NCBI GenBank assembly: GCA_017795025.1 | Contig: CP051243.1 | Span: 3,372,897 to 3,436,896 of the forward strand | Length of the DNA stretch: 64,000 bases | From: Flavobacteriales bacterium | GTDB taxonomy: Bacteria > Bacteroidota > Bacteroidia > Flavobacteriales > Schleiferiaceae | Direction of reading: 5' to 3' | Shown: piece after piece, positions 32,613 through 41,841 of the stretch | Layout: the number at the start of each line of letters is the position of its first letter | How positions within the stretch are numbered: position 1 is the stretch's first letter | Notes under the pieces: generated by a model | What the model was told of the DNA's origin: nothing | Seen by the model: the letters and a program-made list of their open reading frames with translations, nothing else | Database searches by the model: none | Made by a program: the position numbers and the translations under genes

Positions 32613-35296
32613 CGGTCCTCTTAATCGTCATAGGAACAGCTTACTTAGGTTTCATATTTGGAGCGGCCTGGTATTTTGAGAAGCGTTTGAGCAACCTGGG
32701 CTATCGCAAATGGATGCCCTATATCTATGCCTTGGCCCTGGCGGTATATTGCACCGCCTGGACCTTCTACGGAAGTATCGGTCGGGCAGCCGAATCTGGT
32801 TTCGATTTTTTACTGATTTACATCGGTCCCACCTTAGCCCTTTTCCTCTGGTACCCCATTGCCCGAAAACTATATTTCCTAAAGGTGAATCAAGGGATTG
32901 GTTCCTTGGCCGATTTGCTTTCTGCCCGCTACGGTAAGGATGCCCGTTTAGGGAAATTAGTGGCGACCTTATCCTTGGTAGGTGTGCTTCCCTATATCTC
33001 TTTACAGATTAAAGCCATCAGCGAAAGCTTTGATGTTTTAAGCCAAAGGGAAACACAGTACAATGCTGGTTTTTCCTTAGAAGACCCAGCCCTTTATGTT
33101 ACCCTGGTAATGGTGGCCTTTACCGTGCTCTTTGGTACGCGTTATGTGCAAAACAATCGTCCCAAAGCCGGGCTCATTGGAACCATTGCCTTCGAAAGCC
33201 TCTTCAAACTCTTGGCCTTCCTCATCGTTGGGTTTATTGGGCTTAATTCTTTTTTAAAAGATGAGCGTTTTTTTACGGCCTTAGATCGATTTTCTAATCA
33301 ATCGGTAGCCATCCCAACGGCCGAATGGGCTTCTATTCTTTTGATTTCGGCCTTCTCTTTTATGCTTCTTCCCCGTCAATTTCAAATGGGCGTGGTGGAG
33401 AACACGAGCGTGAAAAATATTCCGAAGGCACTTTGGCTAGTACCCCTCTATATGTTGGTGCTCAACTTGTTTGTGGTTCCTTTTGCGCTAATGGGTCCCA
33501 GTTTAGCCCCCGATACTAAACCCGATTTTTACCTGCTTAGCTTGAGTTTACAAGCGGGTGGACCAGCCACCGCTGCCTTGGCCTTTTTGGGTGGGCTTTC
33601 GGCAGCTACTTCTATGATCATTGTTTCTACCCTGGCCTTAGCCAATATGGTGAGTACCCATGTTTTAGTTCCGCAGATAGTTTGGAAAAAGGAAAAGCCT
33701 TTAGATCGCCGAATTATTGGTTTACGCCGCTGGGCCATTTTAGGCATATTGATTTTAGCTTATTTCTATTACCATTACATCGCTGCCAAAGAATCCTTGG
33801 TGAGTATTGGCATGGTTTCCTTTGTGGCCATCAGTCAGTTTGCCCCGGCCTTTTTAGGAGCGCTGTTTTGGAAGCAAGCGCACCGTCGGGCGGCAATCGA
33901 ATCTATATCGGTGGGCTTCGGTGTTTGGTTTTACTTTTTGGTACTCCCCGAAATCCTTACCGTGATCACCGGAGATCGTCACTTTCTCGGTTTTTGGTCT
34001 CCGCAAATCCTAGCTGCTGAGATGAATATCAGCATTTTAAGTGCAGCGACCATCTTTAGCCTATTGATGAATTCCATTGTTTTCATTTGGCGAAGTTTAA
34101 GTTTAGAAGCCAGTCAAGAAGAGGAAAATCAAGCGACGCTTTTTGTTCAGGCAAATAGTTTATTGCAAGGTCCCAATGCCCCGGAGGTTTACCGCGGAAC
34201 GGCACCTTTTCCAAATATTAAAAGTTTATTAATCAACTTCTTAGGGAATCGTCGAACCGAGGAGGTGCTGGATCGCTATGCACGATTAAACAATATTGAT
34301 TGGAGTAGTTCTCCAACCGCCGACAGCCGAGTAATTAGCTATGCCGAGCGTTTACTGGCTGAGGCCATTGGTCCGGCCAGTGCTAAGATTATGATTTCTT
34401 CGGTGGTGCAAAGGGAAGAATTAAGTCGTAGTGAAGTACTTAATATTTTAGAGGAAAGTCAGAAGGTATTGCAATTAAACCGAGAATTAAGCTCTCGCAG
34501 CGAAGCCTTGCGCTTGGCCACGGAGGAATTGCGCAATGCCAATGAAAAGCTTCAGGAGATTACCGAACTCAAGGATGAGTTTTTGTACACCGTTACCCAT
34601 GAGCTTCGCACCCCGCTTACCGCTATTCGCACCCAGGCCGAATTAGTGCAAGACGACCCCGAAATGCCCGAGGAAGATCGGCAGCGTTTTATTGGCAATA
34701 TTGTAAGCGACTGTGATCGGTTAACCCGCCTGATTGGCAATGTGCTAGATTTGGAAAAATTTGAATCGGGTAGCCAGAAACTAAGTCTTAGCAAATTAGA
34801 CTTAGGTGCCCTTTTAAGAGATACCGAAAGGCAATTTCAGGCCTTAGCTAAAAAACGGGGGCATATACTTCGCTGTGAAATCTCGGCCCCATTAATGGCT
34901 ACCTATGCTGATGTAGATCGCATTACCCAAGTACTGCATAATTTAATTGGGAATGCCCTAAAGTACGCTGCAGCCGAAAACGGGCAGGTATGGATTACCG
35001 CCTATCAATTGGATCAAGACCTAAAGGTTAATATTCACGACAATGGAAAGGGAATTCCAGATGCTGATCGCGAACTGGTTTTTGATAAATTTTACCAGGT
35101 TCGAAACCAAACACGGCGTAAACCTAGTGGTAGCGGACTTGGCCTAGCCATTTGTAAGAATATCATTCAGATGCACAAGGGCCGTATTTGGATAGAAGAC
35201 AATCCTGGTGGTGGAACTAAAATATCCTTTACCCTCCCATTATATCAAGAAGCTCAAAAATTGAAACCTACTAAGAACTCAGAAGATGCGCAGTAA
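32609..35296 (+). CDS. Histidine kinase with SLC5 transporter-like sensor domain (CbrA type)
   Basis: An 895-residue protein. Residues 1 to about 500 form 12-13 membrane spans of the Na+/solute symporter fold (YCTAWTFYGSIGRAAESG, SFMLLPRQFQMGVVEN, GGLSAATSMIIVSTLALANM). A linker with a coiled-coil stretch (about 600-655) leads to the dimerisation/phosphoacceptor motif TVTHELRTPL with His664 and the ATPase domain (NALKYAA, DNGKGIPDAD, SGSGLGLAICKNII, GGGTKISFTL). This is the architecture of CbrA-like sensors, where the transporter part senses or carries the substrate. Its location between the acetate symporter and Acs genes points to carboxylate sensing. A receiver gene overlaps the 3' end by 11 bp. 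Confidence 0.92.
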   Translation: MTVLLIVIGTAYLGFIFGAAWYFEKRLSNLGYRKWMPYIYALALAVYCTAWTFYGSIGRAAESGFDFLLIYIGPTLALFLWYPIARKLYFLKVNQGIGSLADLLSARYGKDARLGKLVATLSLVGVLPYISLQIKAISESFDVLSQRETQYNAGFSLEDPALYVTLVMVAFTVLFGTRYVQNNRPKAGLIGTIAFESLFKLLAFLIVGFIGLNSFLKDERFFTALDRFSNQSVAIPTAEWASILLISAFSFMLLPRQFQMGVVENTSVKNIPKALWLVPLYMLVLNLFVVPFALMGPSLAPDTKPDFYLLSLSLQAGGPATAALAFLGGLSAATSMIIVSTLALANMVSTHVLVPQIVWKKEKPLDRRIIGLRRWAILGILILAYFYYHYIAAKESLVSIGMVSFVAISQFAPAFLGALFWKQAHRRAAIESISVGFGVWFYFLVLPEILTVITGDRHFLGFWSPQILAAEMNISILSAATIFSLLMNSIVFIWRSLSLEASQEEENQATLFVQANSLLQGPNAPEVYRGTAPFPNIKSLLINFLGNRRTEEVLDRYARLNNIDWSSSPTADSRVISYAERLLAEAIGPASAKIMISSVVQREELSRSEVLNILEESQKVLQLNRELSSRSEALRLATEELRNANEKLQEITELKDEFLYTVTHELRTPLTAIRTQAELVQDDPEMPEEDRQRFIGNIVSDCDRLTRLIGNVLDLEKFESGSQKLSLSKLDLGALLRDTERQFQALAKKRGHILRCEISAPLMATYADVDRITQVLHNLIGNALKYAAAENGQVWITAYQLDQDLKVNIHDNGKGIPDADRELVFDKFYQVRNQTRRKPSGSGLGLAICKNIIQMHKGRIWIEDNPGGGTKISFTLPLYQEAQKLKPTKNSEDAQ

Positions 35297-35642
35297 AATA
35301 TTAATTGTCGACGATGAAATAAACATCCTCATGTCTTTAGAATACCTCTTTAAACGCAAGGGGTATGAGGTTTACATCGCCCGAAATGGAGCCGAGGCCA
35401 AGGCTTTAGCCGATGCTAATAAGCCCGACCTGGTATTATTGGATATCATGATGCCAGACGTTGATGGCTACGAAGTTTGCGACTATTTAAAGGCAAAAGT
35501 TCCCGCACCTAAAGTGGTTTTCCTTTCGGCAAAAAGCAAAAAAGATGATGTGCAAAAGGGCTATGATCACGGCGCTGACCTCTACTTATTAAAACCCTTC
35601 TCCAATAAAGACCTCCTTCAACATATTCAAGAATTAATTTAA
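35286..35642 (+). CDS. Single-domain response regulator (receiver only)
   Basis: A 118-residue CheY-like receiver: acidic pocket VDDE near residue 9, phospho-acceptor Asp53 in LVLLDIMMPD, the FLSAKS switch Ser/Thr, and the LLKPF Lys. No output domain follows. It overlaps the kinase gene by 11 bp, so it is the cognate partner. With no DNA-binding part it must act through another protein; the zinc-ribbon/HTH protein at 28420 is one candidate, a downstream phosphorelay another. Confidence 0.92.
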   Translation: MRSKILIVDDEINILMSLEYLFKRKGYEVYIARNGAEAKALADANKPDLVLLDIMMPDVDGYEVCDYLKAKVPAPKVVFLSAKSKKDDVQKGYDHGADLYLLKPFSNKDLLQHIQELI

Positions 35643-35647
35643 GAACC

Positions 35648-37540
35648 ATGTCTTACCAAACCGAATACCTTAACAGCCTTAAAGACCCTGAGGGGTTTTG
35701 GGCGGAGCAAGCCAAAAGAATCGACTGGTACCGCCCGGCCGATAAAATTTTATCAACCGATCAAGACGGACTTTACCGATGGTATCAAGGGGCCATGACC
35801 AATACATCGTATTTGGCCTTGGATAACCATGTTGAAAATGGTCGAGGGGATCAAGTAGCGCTCTATTACGATTCGCCGGTAACTCAAACGAAGGCTTCCT
35901 TTACTTATCGTGAGATGCGCGATGAGGTAGCTCGCATAGCTGGTGGCTTAAAAAAGCTTGGGGTTCAAAAAGGCGATACGGTAATTATTTACATGCCCAT
36001 GATTCCACAAGCGGTTATGTCTATGTTGGCCTGTGCACGCCTGGGAGCGGTTCATTCGGTGGTGTTTGGAGGCTTTGCCCCCCATGAACTGGCCATTCGA
36101 ATTGATGATGCCAAACCTAAAGTATTGATTACCGCCTCTTCGGGGATAGAGGTTGATCGTATTATTCCCTACAAGCCAATGGTGGATAAGGCGATGGAGC
36201 TGGCCAATTATAAGCCCGAGAAAGTAGTGATCTATCAGCGAAAGCTGGGTGCCCTAGTGCCTAGTAAAAATTATGATGTAGATTTTGACCAAATGCTTGC
36301 TGAGGCCGATACCGTGGGCTGTGTGCCGGTAGAAGCTACCGACCCGCTCTATATTTTATATACCAGTGGTACAACTGGTAAGCCCAAAGGGGTAGTGCGT
36401 GATAATGGTGGACACGCTGTGGCGTTGCGCTACAGTATGGAAGCGATTTATGGCATTAAACCCGGCGATGTTTACTGGGCAGCCTCGGATATAGGCTGGG
36501 TGGTTGGTCACTCTTACATTGTATATGCGCCCCTTTTAACTGGCGCAACTACCGTGTTATTTGAAGGTAAGCCGATTCGTACGCCCGATGCATCAACCTT
36601 TTGGCGAATTATTTCAGAATACAAAGTGAAGGTGATGTTTACAGCACCAACAGCAATTCGAGCTATTCGTAAGGAGGACCCGCAGGGAAATTTTATTAAG
36701 CAATATGATCTTAGCAGTTTGAAGTATCAGTTCTTGGCGGGAGAGCGTTGCGACGTCGACACTTTAAAGTGGTTGCAGTCGCAGCTAGGTGTTCCCGTTA
36801 TTGACCACTGGTGGCAAACCGAGAGTGGTTGGCCGATGTTAGCGAACTTCCCTGGTATCGAATTGCTTCCTATAAAACCAGGTTCGGTAAGTAAGCCAGT
36901 GGCCGGTTACGATTTACAAATCCTGGCCGAAGATGGCAGCTTAGTTTCCCCCATGGAAGAAGGTTATGTGGCGGTAAAGCTGCCCCTCCCTCCAGGTTGC
37001 TTGCCGAGCTTATGGAATAATGCCCAAGGATTTAAAGACTCCTATTTAGAACGCTTTCCGGGCTATTACTTTAGTGGAGACGGCGGCTTTAAGGATGAAG
37101 AAGGCTTCACCTTTATTACCGGCCGGGTAGATGATGTTATTAATGTGGCGGGCCATCGCCTTTCAACCGTTGAAATGGAGGAAATTGTTGCCGCTCATCC
37201 TGCAGTAGCCGAATGCGCGGTTATTGGTGCTAACGATAGCCTGAAAGGTCAAATACCCATGGCCCTAGTAGTTTGCAATCAAGACTCCAAAACCTTTCAT
37301 GAGGTTGCCGAGGAAATAGTTGCGGCCGTTCGCTCCGAGATTGGCGCGGTGGCCGCCCTAAAGAAGGTGTACCAAGTGCAACGATTACCAAAAACACGGT
37401 CCGGAAAAACATTGCGTAAATTGCTTCGAGCGATTGTAAATGGCGAAGAAATTAAAATACCCTCCACCATTGATGATCCCGCAATCGTGCAAGAAATAGA
37501 CGAAATTATTCACCCTAGTATAAAACAAATAACCAGCTAA
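35648..37540 (+). CDS. prpE: Propionyl-CoA-type synthetase (PrpE/ACSS3-like)
   Basis: An AMP-forming short-chain acyl-CoA synthetase of 630 residues. Motifs: LYILYTSGTTGKPKGVVRDNGG, the substrate/CoA region DHWWQTESGWPM (where Acs has DTWWQTETGG), YFSGDGGFKDEEGF, and RLPKTRSGKTLRKLLR with the conserved C-terminal Lys subject to acetylation in this family. The TSGTTG and GWPM variants fit the PrpE/ACSS3 branch better than Acs. It is placed 5 bp after the receiver gene and 2 bp before acsA. Propionate preference is inferred from subfamily resemblance. Confidence 0.85.
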   Translation: MSYQTEYLNSLKDPEGFWAEQAKRIDWYRPADKILSTDQDGLYRWYQGAMTNTSYLALDNHVENGRGDQVALYYDSPVTQTKASFTYREMRDEVARIAGGLKKLGVQKGDTVIIYMPMIPQAVMSMLACARLGAVHSVVFGGFAPHELAIRIDDAKPKVLITASSGIEVDRIIPYKPMVDKAMELANYKPEKVVIYQRKLGALVPSKNYDVDFDQMLAEADTVGCVPVEATDPLYILYTSGTTGKPKGVVRDNGGHAVALRYSMEAIYGIKPGDVYWAASDIGWVVGHSYIVYAPLLTGATTVLFEGKPIRTPDASTFWRIISEYKVKVMFTAPTAIRAIRKEDPQGNFIKQYDLSSLKYQFLAGERCDVDTLKWLQSQLGVPVIDHWWQTESGWPMLANFPGIELLPIKPGSVSKPVAGYDLQILAEDGSLVSPMEEGYVAVKLPLPPGCLPSLWNNAQGFKDSYLERFPGYYFSGDGGFKDEEGFTFITGRVDDVINVAGHRLSTVEMEEIVAAHPAVAECAVIGANDSLKGQIPMALVVCNQDSKTFHEVAEEIVAAVRSEIGAVAALKKVYQVQRLPKTRSGKTLRKLLRAIVNGEEIKIPSTIDDPAIVQEIDEIIHPSIKQITS

Positions 37541-37542
37541 TT

Positions 37543-39447
37543 ATGAAGGCAAAATTCCGTGTAAACTCCTTTGAAGAGTATCAGGAACAATATCAATTAA
37601 GTACCCAGCAGCCCGAGGCTTTTTGGGAACAGATTGCCCAAAACTATCAATGGCAAAAGCCTTGGGACAAAACCTTAGAATGGGAATTCGACAGCCCGGA
37701 TGTAAAATGGTTCACCAATGCTAAGCTTAATATAACCGAGAATTGTTTGGATCGTCACCTCGAAACCAGAGGGAATAAACTGGCCCTAATTTGGGAGCCC
37801 AATGACCCTAAGGAGCGCTTTGTGCGTATGACCTATCGGGAGTTGCATGAGGAGGTTTGTAAAACGGCCAATGTGCTAAAAAAGCACGGCGTTGTAAAAG
37901 GCGACCGGGTGGCCATTTATATGCCGATGATTCCAGAACTTACCGTTACCGTTTTGGCTTGCGCCCGGATTGGTGCCGTTCATTCGGTAGTTTTTGCGGG
38001 CTTTTCTGCCCATGCTTTGGCAGATCGGATAAACGATTCCTCCTGTAAAATGGTGGTTACCGCCGATGGTATGTATCGTGGCGCAAAGGAAATTCCTTGT
38101 AAAGCAGTGGTTGATGAGGCCTTGAAGTCTTGCACTTCTGTAGAGAAGGTTATTGTTGCCGAACGTACTCAGTGGAATGTTCACATGAAGGAAGGTCGCG
38201 ACTATTGGTTGCATCAAGAACTACAAGGTGTGGACCGCGATTGCCCAGCAGAACCCATGGATAGTGAGGACTTATTATTTATCCTCTACACCTCGGGTTC
38301 TACCGGTAAACCCAAAGGGGTAGTGCATACTTGTGGCGGCTATATGGTTTATGCGGGCTACAGTTTTGCCAATGTATTTCAATACGATGAAAGTGATGTG
38401 TACTGGTGTACCGCAGATATTGGTTGGATTACCGGTCATTCCTATATCGTTTATGGACCGCTATTAAATGGAGCTACCACCCTAATGTTTGAAGGTGTAC
38501 CAACTTATCCTGATCCAGGTCGTTTTTGGCAAGTGTGTGATAAACATGGTGTAAATCAATTCTATACCGCACCAACAGCCATTCGCGCCTTAATGGCTAA
38601 AGGGGAGGACCATGTTTTAAGCTACGGTTTATATTCTTTAAAAGTATTGGGCACCGTAGGGGAGCCTATCAATGAAGAAGCTTGGGAATGGTATCATATT
38701 CACGTTGGTAAGGAACGCTGCCCCATTGTTGATACTTGGTGGCAAACGGAAACGGGTGGTATTATGATTTCTGGTTTAGGGAATCATAGCCCTATGAAAC
38801 CTTCCCATGCGGGTTATCCCTTACCGGGAATTCAGCCTGTTTTATTGGATCAAGATGGCAGGGAAATAGAGGGTAATGATAAAGAGGGCTACTTAGCGAT
38901 GCGCTTCCCTTGGCCCTCCATGCTTCGCACTACCTATGGCGATCACGAGCGCTGCAAGAATACCTACTTCTCCCATTATAAAGGCTATTACTTTACTGGT
39001 GATGGTGCCCGTAGGGATGAAAATGGAATGTACCGCATTATTGGCCGAGTAGATGATGTAATCAATGTGAGTGGTCATCGATTTGGTACCGCGGAGATTG
39101 AAAATGCTATTAACTCGAATGATCATATTGTTTCCGAATCTGCCGTTGTGGGCTACCCACACGATATTAAGGGACAAGGGATTTATGCCTATGTGATTAC
39201 CAAGGAAGCCCCATCAAACCCCGAGAAATTGCGCGCGGAAATTGTGGAGACCGTGGTTGAGGAAATTGGTAAAATCGCCAAACCCGATAAGATTCAATTT
39301 GTAAGTGGCTTACCAAAAACCCGCTCGGGAAAAATTATGCGTCGAATATTACGGAAGATCGCCGAGGGAGATACCTCCAATCTGGGCGACACCTCGACCT
39401 TACTCGACCCCGATGTAGTGGAGGAAATAAAGGGAGGAGCCCTCTAG
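37543..39447 (+). CDS. acsA: Acetyl-CoA synthetase
   Basis: Converts acetate, ATP and CoA to acetyl-CoA, AMP and PPi. The 634 residues agree with the family. Motifs: LFILYTSGSTGKPKGVVHTCGG, DTWWQTETGGIMISGLG, YYFTGDGARRDENGMYRIIGRVDDVINVSGHR and the C-terminal GLPKTRSGKIMRRILRKIA with the regulatory Lys. It is the last gene of the sensor-synthetase operon, closed by a strong terminator. Its product and PrpE activate what the symporter imports. Confidence 0.96.
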   Translation: MKAKFRVNSFEEYQEQYQLSTQQPEAFWEQIAQNYQWQKPWDKTLEWEFDSPDVKWFTNAKLNITENCLDRHLETRGNKLALIWEPNDPKERFVRMTYRELHEEVCKTANVLKKHGVVKGDRVAIYMPMIPELTVTVLACARIGAVHSVVFAGFSAHALADRINDSSCKMVVTADGMYRGAKEIPCKAVVDEALKSCTSVEKVIVAERTQWNVHMKEGRDYWLHQELQGVDRDCPAEPMDSEDLLFILYTSGSTGKPKGVVHTCGGYMVYAGYSFANVFQYDESDVYWCTADIGWITGHSYIVYGPLLNGATTLMFEGVPTYPDPGRFWQVCDKHGVNQFYTAPTAIRALMAKGEDHVLSYGLYSLKVLGTVGEPINEEAWEWYHIHVGKERCPIVDTWWQTETGGIMISGLGNHSPMKPSHAGYPLPGIQPVLLDQDGREIEGNDKEGYLAMRFPWPSMLRTTYGDHERCKNTYFSHYKGYYFTGDGARRDENGMYRIIGRVDDVINVSGHRFGTAEIENAINSNDHIVSESAVVGYPHDIKGQGIYAYVITKEAPSNPEKLRAEIVETVVEEIGKIAKPDKIQFVSGLPKTRSGKIMRRILRKIAEGDTSNLGDTSTLLDPDVVEEIKGGAL

Positions 39448-39463
39448 TTAATCCAAATTTTAT

Positions 39464-39494
39464 AAAGCCGCTTTTGCCCAAAGCGGCTTTTTTT
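39464..39494 (+). terminator. Rho-independent terminator of the acetate operon
   Basis: AAAGCCGCTTT-TGCCC-AAAGCGGCTTT with a run of T to 39494. Confidence 0.94.
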
Positions 39495-39579
39495 ATTCGA
39501 TTAAACAGCCAACGATAGCGGACGCTCATTCGTTTTACTTAAAGTAGCATAGGACACCAAAAAACAAACCTTGCTAGCC

Positions 39580-39587
39580 TAATTTTG
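39580..39587 (+). promoter_or_regulatory. -7 box 4 nt before the Cys-containing small-protein ATG
   Basis: TAATTTTG (a perfect TAnnTTTG match), then ATAC, then the ATG at 39592. The strong terminator upstream means this unit needs a promoter of its own. No TTTG is found at the usual -33 distance. The transcript would start at or beside the ATG. Confidence 0.45.
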
Positions 39588-39591
39588 ATAC

Positions 39592-39960
39592 ATGCCTCGA
39601 TTATCGGCCATAGTATTCCTTTTCAGCCTGCTGTTCTCTAGCCTGTATAATTCTATGCTGTGGTTGGAGTTTGAAATGCATCAGCAATACTACGCCGAAG
39701 AGAAATGTGTGCTAAAGGACGTGGAGGGCAATGATTGTCAAGGTAGCTGTCAGATTAAGGCTATCCTGCAAGGCGATACCCATGAGGAGCCCATTAGCGA
39801 GCCTTCCTATATAGAGGAATCCCTTAGCCTTTTTGAAAGCTCTAGCTTTGCCTGGACCACAATCCCCTTTTTTAGTGGCTCTAGAATAAATCCATATTTC
39901 CCAAACTTGAATTTAAGCTCGGGATTGCAAACCGGCATTTGGCGGCCGCCGAAGGTATAA
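39592..39960 (+). CDS. Small exported Cys-containing protein beside the MbnP/MbnH genes
   Basis: A 122-residue protein with an N-terminal hydrophobic segment (residues 4-26) and a Cys cluster, EKCVLKDVEGNDCQGSCQIK (Cys39, Cys49, Cys53). Similar short proteins with a C-x(9)-C-x(3)-C spacing and a CNGKC-like motif are common upstream of copper-related genes in Bacteroidota, but no function is established. It may bind metal. It is followed after 40 bp by the MbnP-like gene. Confidence 0.6.
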   Translation: MPRLSAIVFLFSLLFSSLYNSMLWLEFEMHQQYYAEEKCVLKDVEGNDCQGSCQIKAILQGDTHEEPISEPSYIEESLSLFESSSFAWTTIPFFSGSRINPYFPNLNLSSGLQTGIWRPPKV

Positions 39961-40000
39961 GTCGACCTATCGATTTATTAACCATTTAAATTCAATACTA

Positions 40001-40792
40001 ATGAGATTCAAATATTTTTCCCTGGCCCTTTTGGCCGCTAGCCTTATGGCATCTTGTGATGACGATGATAATACCACGCAAGATCCCCCCAAAGAAGAGA
40101 AAGCTTACGTTCAGCTGCATTATGACTTCAATTATGATGGCAATGCCTTCGCACTGAACCAAAATTATACGACCGATAGTGGCTATACAATTCGCTACAC
40201 CCTAGCAAGCTTCTATCTATCTAAGCCGGTAATTATGGACGATGCCGACAATAGTACCGCGCTAAGTCCGGAATATTATATCATTCGTCCCGATGTGATG
40301 ATGAGCGATATGGGAACCATTGCTCCTGGCCATGCCCATATGTTCAATGTGAGCATTGGAGTAGATGAAGCCACCAATACGGAAGCGGGCAGCACAGGCA
40401 TGCAGCCAACAGACTTCACGGATGCCAATCACCCCTTGGCGCCCCAAGCTGAGGGGATGTACTGGTCTTGGGCCTCTGGCTATATCTTCGTGAAGATTGA
40501 AGGTGAGGTAGATTATGAAGGCGATGGAACTTTCGACCAAACCTTCAAATATCATTTGGGAACCAACGAATTCCGAAAAGATCGCTCTACTATGATTCAC
40601 CAAGACCTGTCTGATGGTGATACCCTTAAAATAACCATGGCCGTTGACTATAAGAAGTTCCTCGATGGAATAAACTTATATGATGAAGTCCTCACCATGT
40701 CCATGGGTGATGCGCGTCCATTAGGCTTCAAAATGATGGATCAATTTGATGCGGCGACCACATTCTCAGTTGGTGGTCATGGTAAAAAGTAA
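40001..40792 (+). CDS. MbnP-like lipoprotein (copper-binding protein family)
   Basis: A 263-residue lipoprotein (lipobox LMASC, Cys19, then an acidic DDDDN tract typical of surface-exposed Bacteroidota lipoproteins). The hallmarks HPLAPQAEGMYWSWASGYIFVKIEG near residues 143-168 and the beta-rich NYDGNAFALNQNY start match MbnP/AZL_007950 proteins. In methanotrophs, MbnP binds copper after a Trp is oxidised to kynurenine by the di-haem enzyme MbnH; the Trp residues of YWSW are candidates here. The MbnH-like gene overlaps by 14 bp. No methanobactin precursor is seen. Confidence 0.85.
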   Translation: MRFKYFSLALLAASLMASCDDDDNTTQDPPKEEKAYVQLHYDFNYDGNAFALNQNYTTDSGYTIRYTLASFYLSKPVIMDDADNSTALSPEYYIIRPDVMMSDMGTIAPGHAHMFNVSIGVDEATNTEAGSTGMQPTDFTDANHPLAPQAEGMYWSWASGYIFVKIEGEVDYEGDGTFDQTFKYHLGTNEFRKDRSTMIHQDLSDGDTLKITMAVDYKKFLDGINLYDEVLTMSMGDARPLGFKMMDQFDAATTFSVGGHGKK

Positions 40793-41840
40793 GGCACATA
40801 AATTGAAGTTTAAAGCCCCTTTTGGAACGCTAGTTCTATTGGGGGCTTTAAGCCTTGCCTTAAATGCTTGTCGAAAGGATGAAATTTCGAGGACTGAGGA
40901 TACTGCTCCAGTAAAGCTTAGTATTGAGATTCCTCATTTTCCTGAGATGCCTTTGGAAGCCGATAAATTTTTGAGCAGGGAACGCGTGGCCTTAGGCAAA
41001 GAATTGTTTTTTGATCCTATTCTTAGTCGTAATAGAGATATCTCCTGCGCCACTTGTCATCTCCCGCATTTGGCTTTTACCGATGGCCTGCCGGTTTCAG
41101 TGGGTACCGAAGGAAGAATGCACAATCGCAATTCTCCAAGCTTATTTAATGTGGCATGGCAGCCTTACCTCTTTATGGATGGTGGGAACCCTAGTTTGGA
41201 AAGTCAGGTGATTGGCCCCATTGAAGAGCATCGTGAAATGGATTTACCCTTTACCGAGGCCTTGGCAAGGGTAGGGGCGATAGCCTCTTATCAAGAAAAA
41301 TTTCAAAAGGCGTTTAACCAAGATGTGAACCCCTATTCCTTGAGTTTGGCTTTAGCAAGCTATGAGCGCGCTTTAGTTTCCTACGATTCGCCTTTTGATC
41401 GTTATTATTATCAGGGTGATTCATCTGCTTTAAGCGAATCGGCAAAAGCGGGTCTGGCACTGTTTATAAGCCCAGACTTGAATTGCGTGGCTTGTCATAG
41501 TTTTCCGCTCACCACCGATTTTAGTTTCCGTAACAACGGTTTAAAAGAGTTTTACCTCGACTCGGGAAGAGCTAGGGTGACTAATAATCTCCTAGAGCAT
41601 GAAGGACAATTTAAAGTAGCTACTTTAAGAAATATTGCCTTAACCGCTCCCTACATGCACGATGGATCTTTACATAGCCTGGGAGAAGTGGTTGATCATT
41701 ATGCTTCCGGTGGAAGTGATCACCGCCTTAAGGACTCTTTGATAGGCGGCTTTAGCTTAAGCGCTCATCAAAAGCAAAATTTAATTGCTTTCCTAGAAGC
41801 CCTTACGGATACGAGTAGTTATAAGCAGTACACTCAATAA
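40779..41840 (+). CDS. Di-haem cytochrome c peroxidase family enzyme, MbnH-like
   Basis: A 353-residue lipoprotein (LALNAC, Cys31) with two haem c motifs, CATCH at residues 90-94 and CVACH at 236-240, and the family end KVATLRNIALTAPYMHDGSLHSLGEVVDHYASGG. This is the MauG/CcpA superfamily. Pairing with an MbnP-like gene suggests that it modifies that partner, as MbnH does, rather than being a plain peroxide scavenger. ATG at 40779 gives a short charged lead and a good lipoprotein signal; ATG at 40749 is possible. It is convergent with the thioesterase gene, one base apart. Confidence 0.85.
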   Translation: MVKSKAHKLKFKAPFGTLVLLGALSLALNACRKDEISRTEDTAPVKLSIEIPHFPEMPLEADKFLSRERVALGKELFFDPILSRNRDISCATCHLPHLAFTDGLPVSVGTEGRMHNRNSPSLFNVAWQPYLFMDGGNPSLESQVIGPIEEHREMDLPFTEALARVGAIASYQEKFQKAFNQDVNPYSLSLALASYERALVSYDSPFDRYYYQGDSSALSESAKAGLALFISPDLNCVACHSFPLTTDFSFRNNGLKEFYLDSGRARVTNNLLEHEGQFKVATLRNIALTAPYMHDGSLHSLGEVVDHYASGGSDHRLKDSLIGGFSLSAHQKQNLIAFLEALTDTSSYKQYTQ

Positions 41841-41841
41841 T

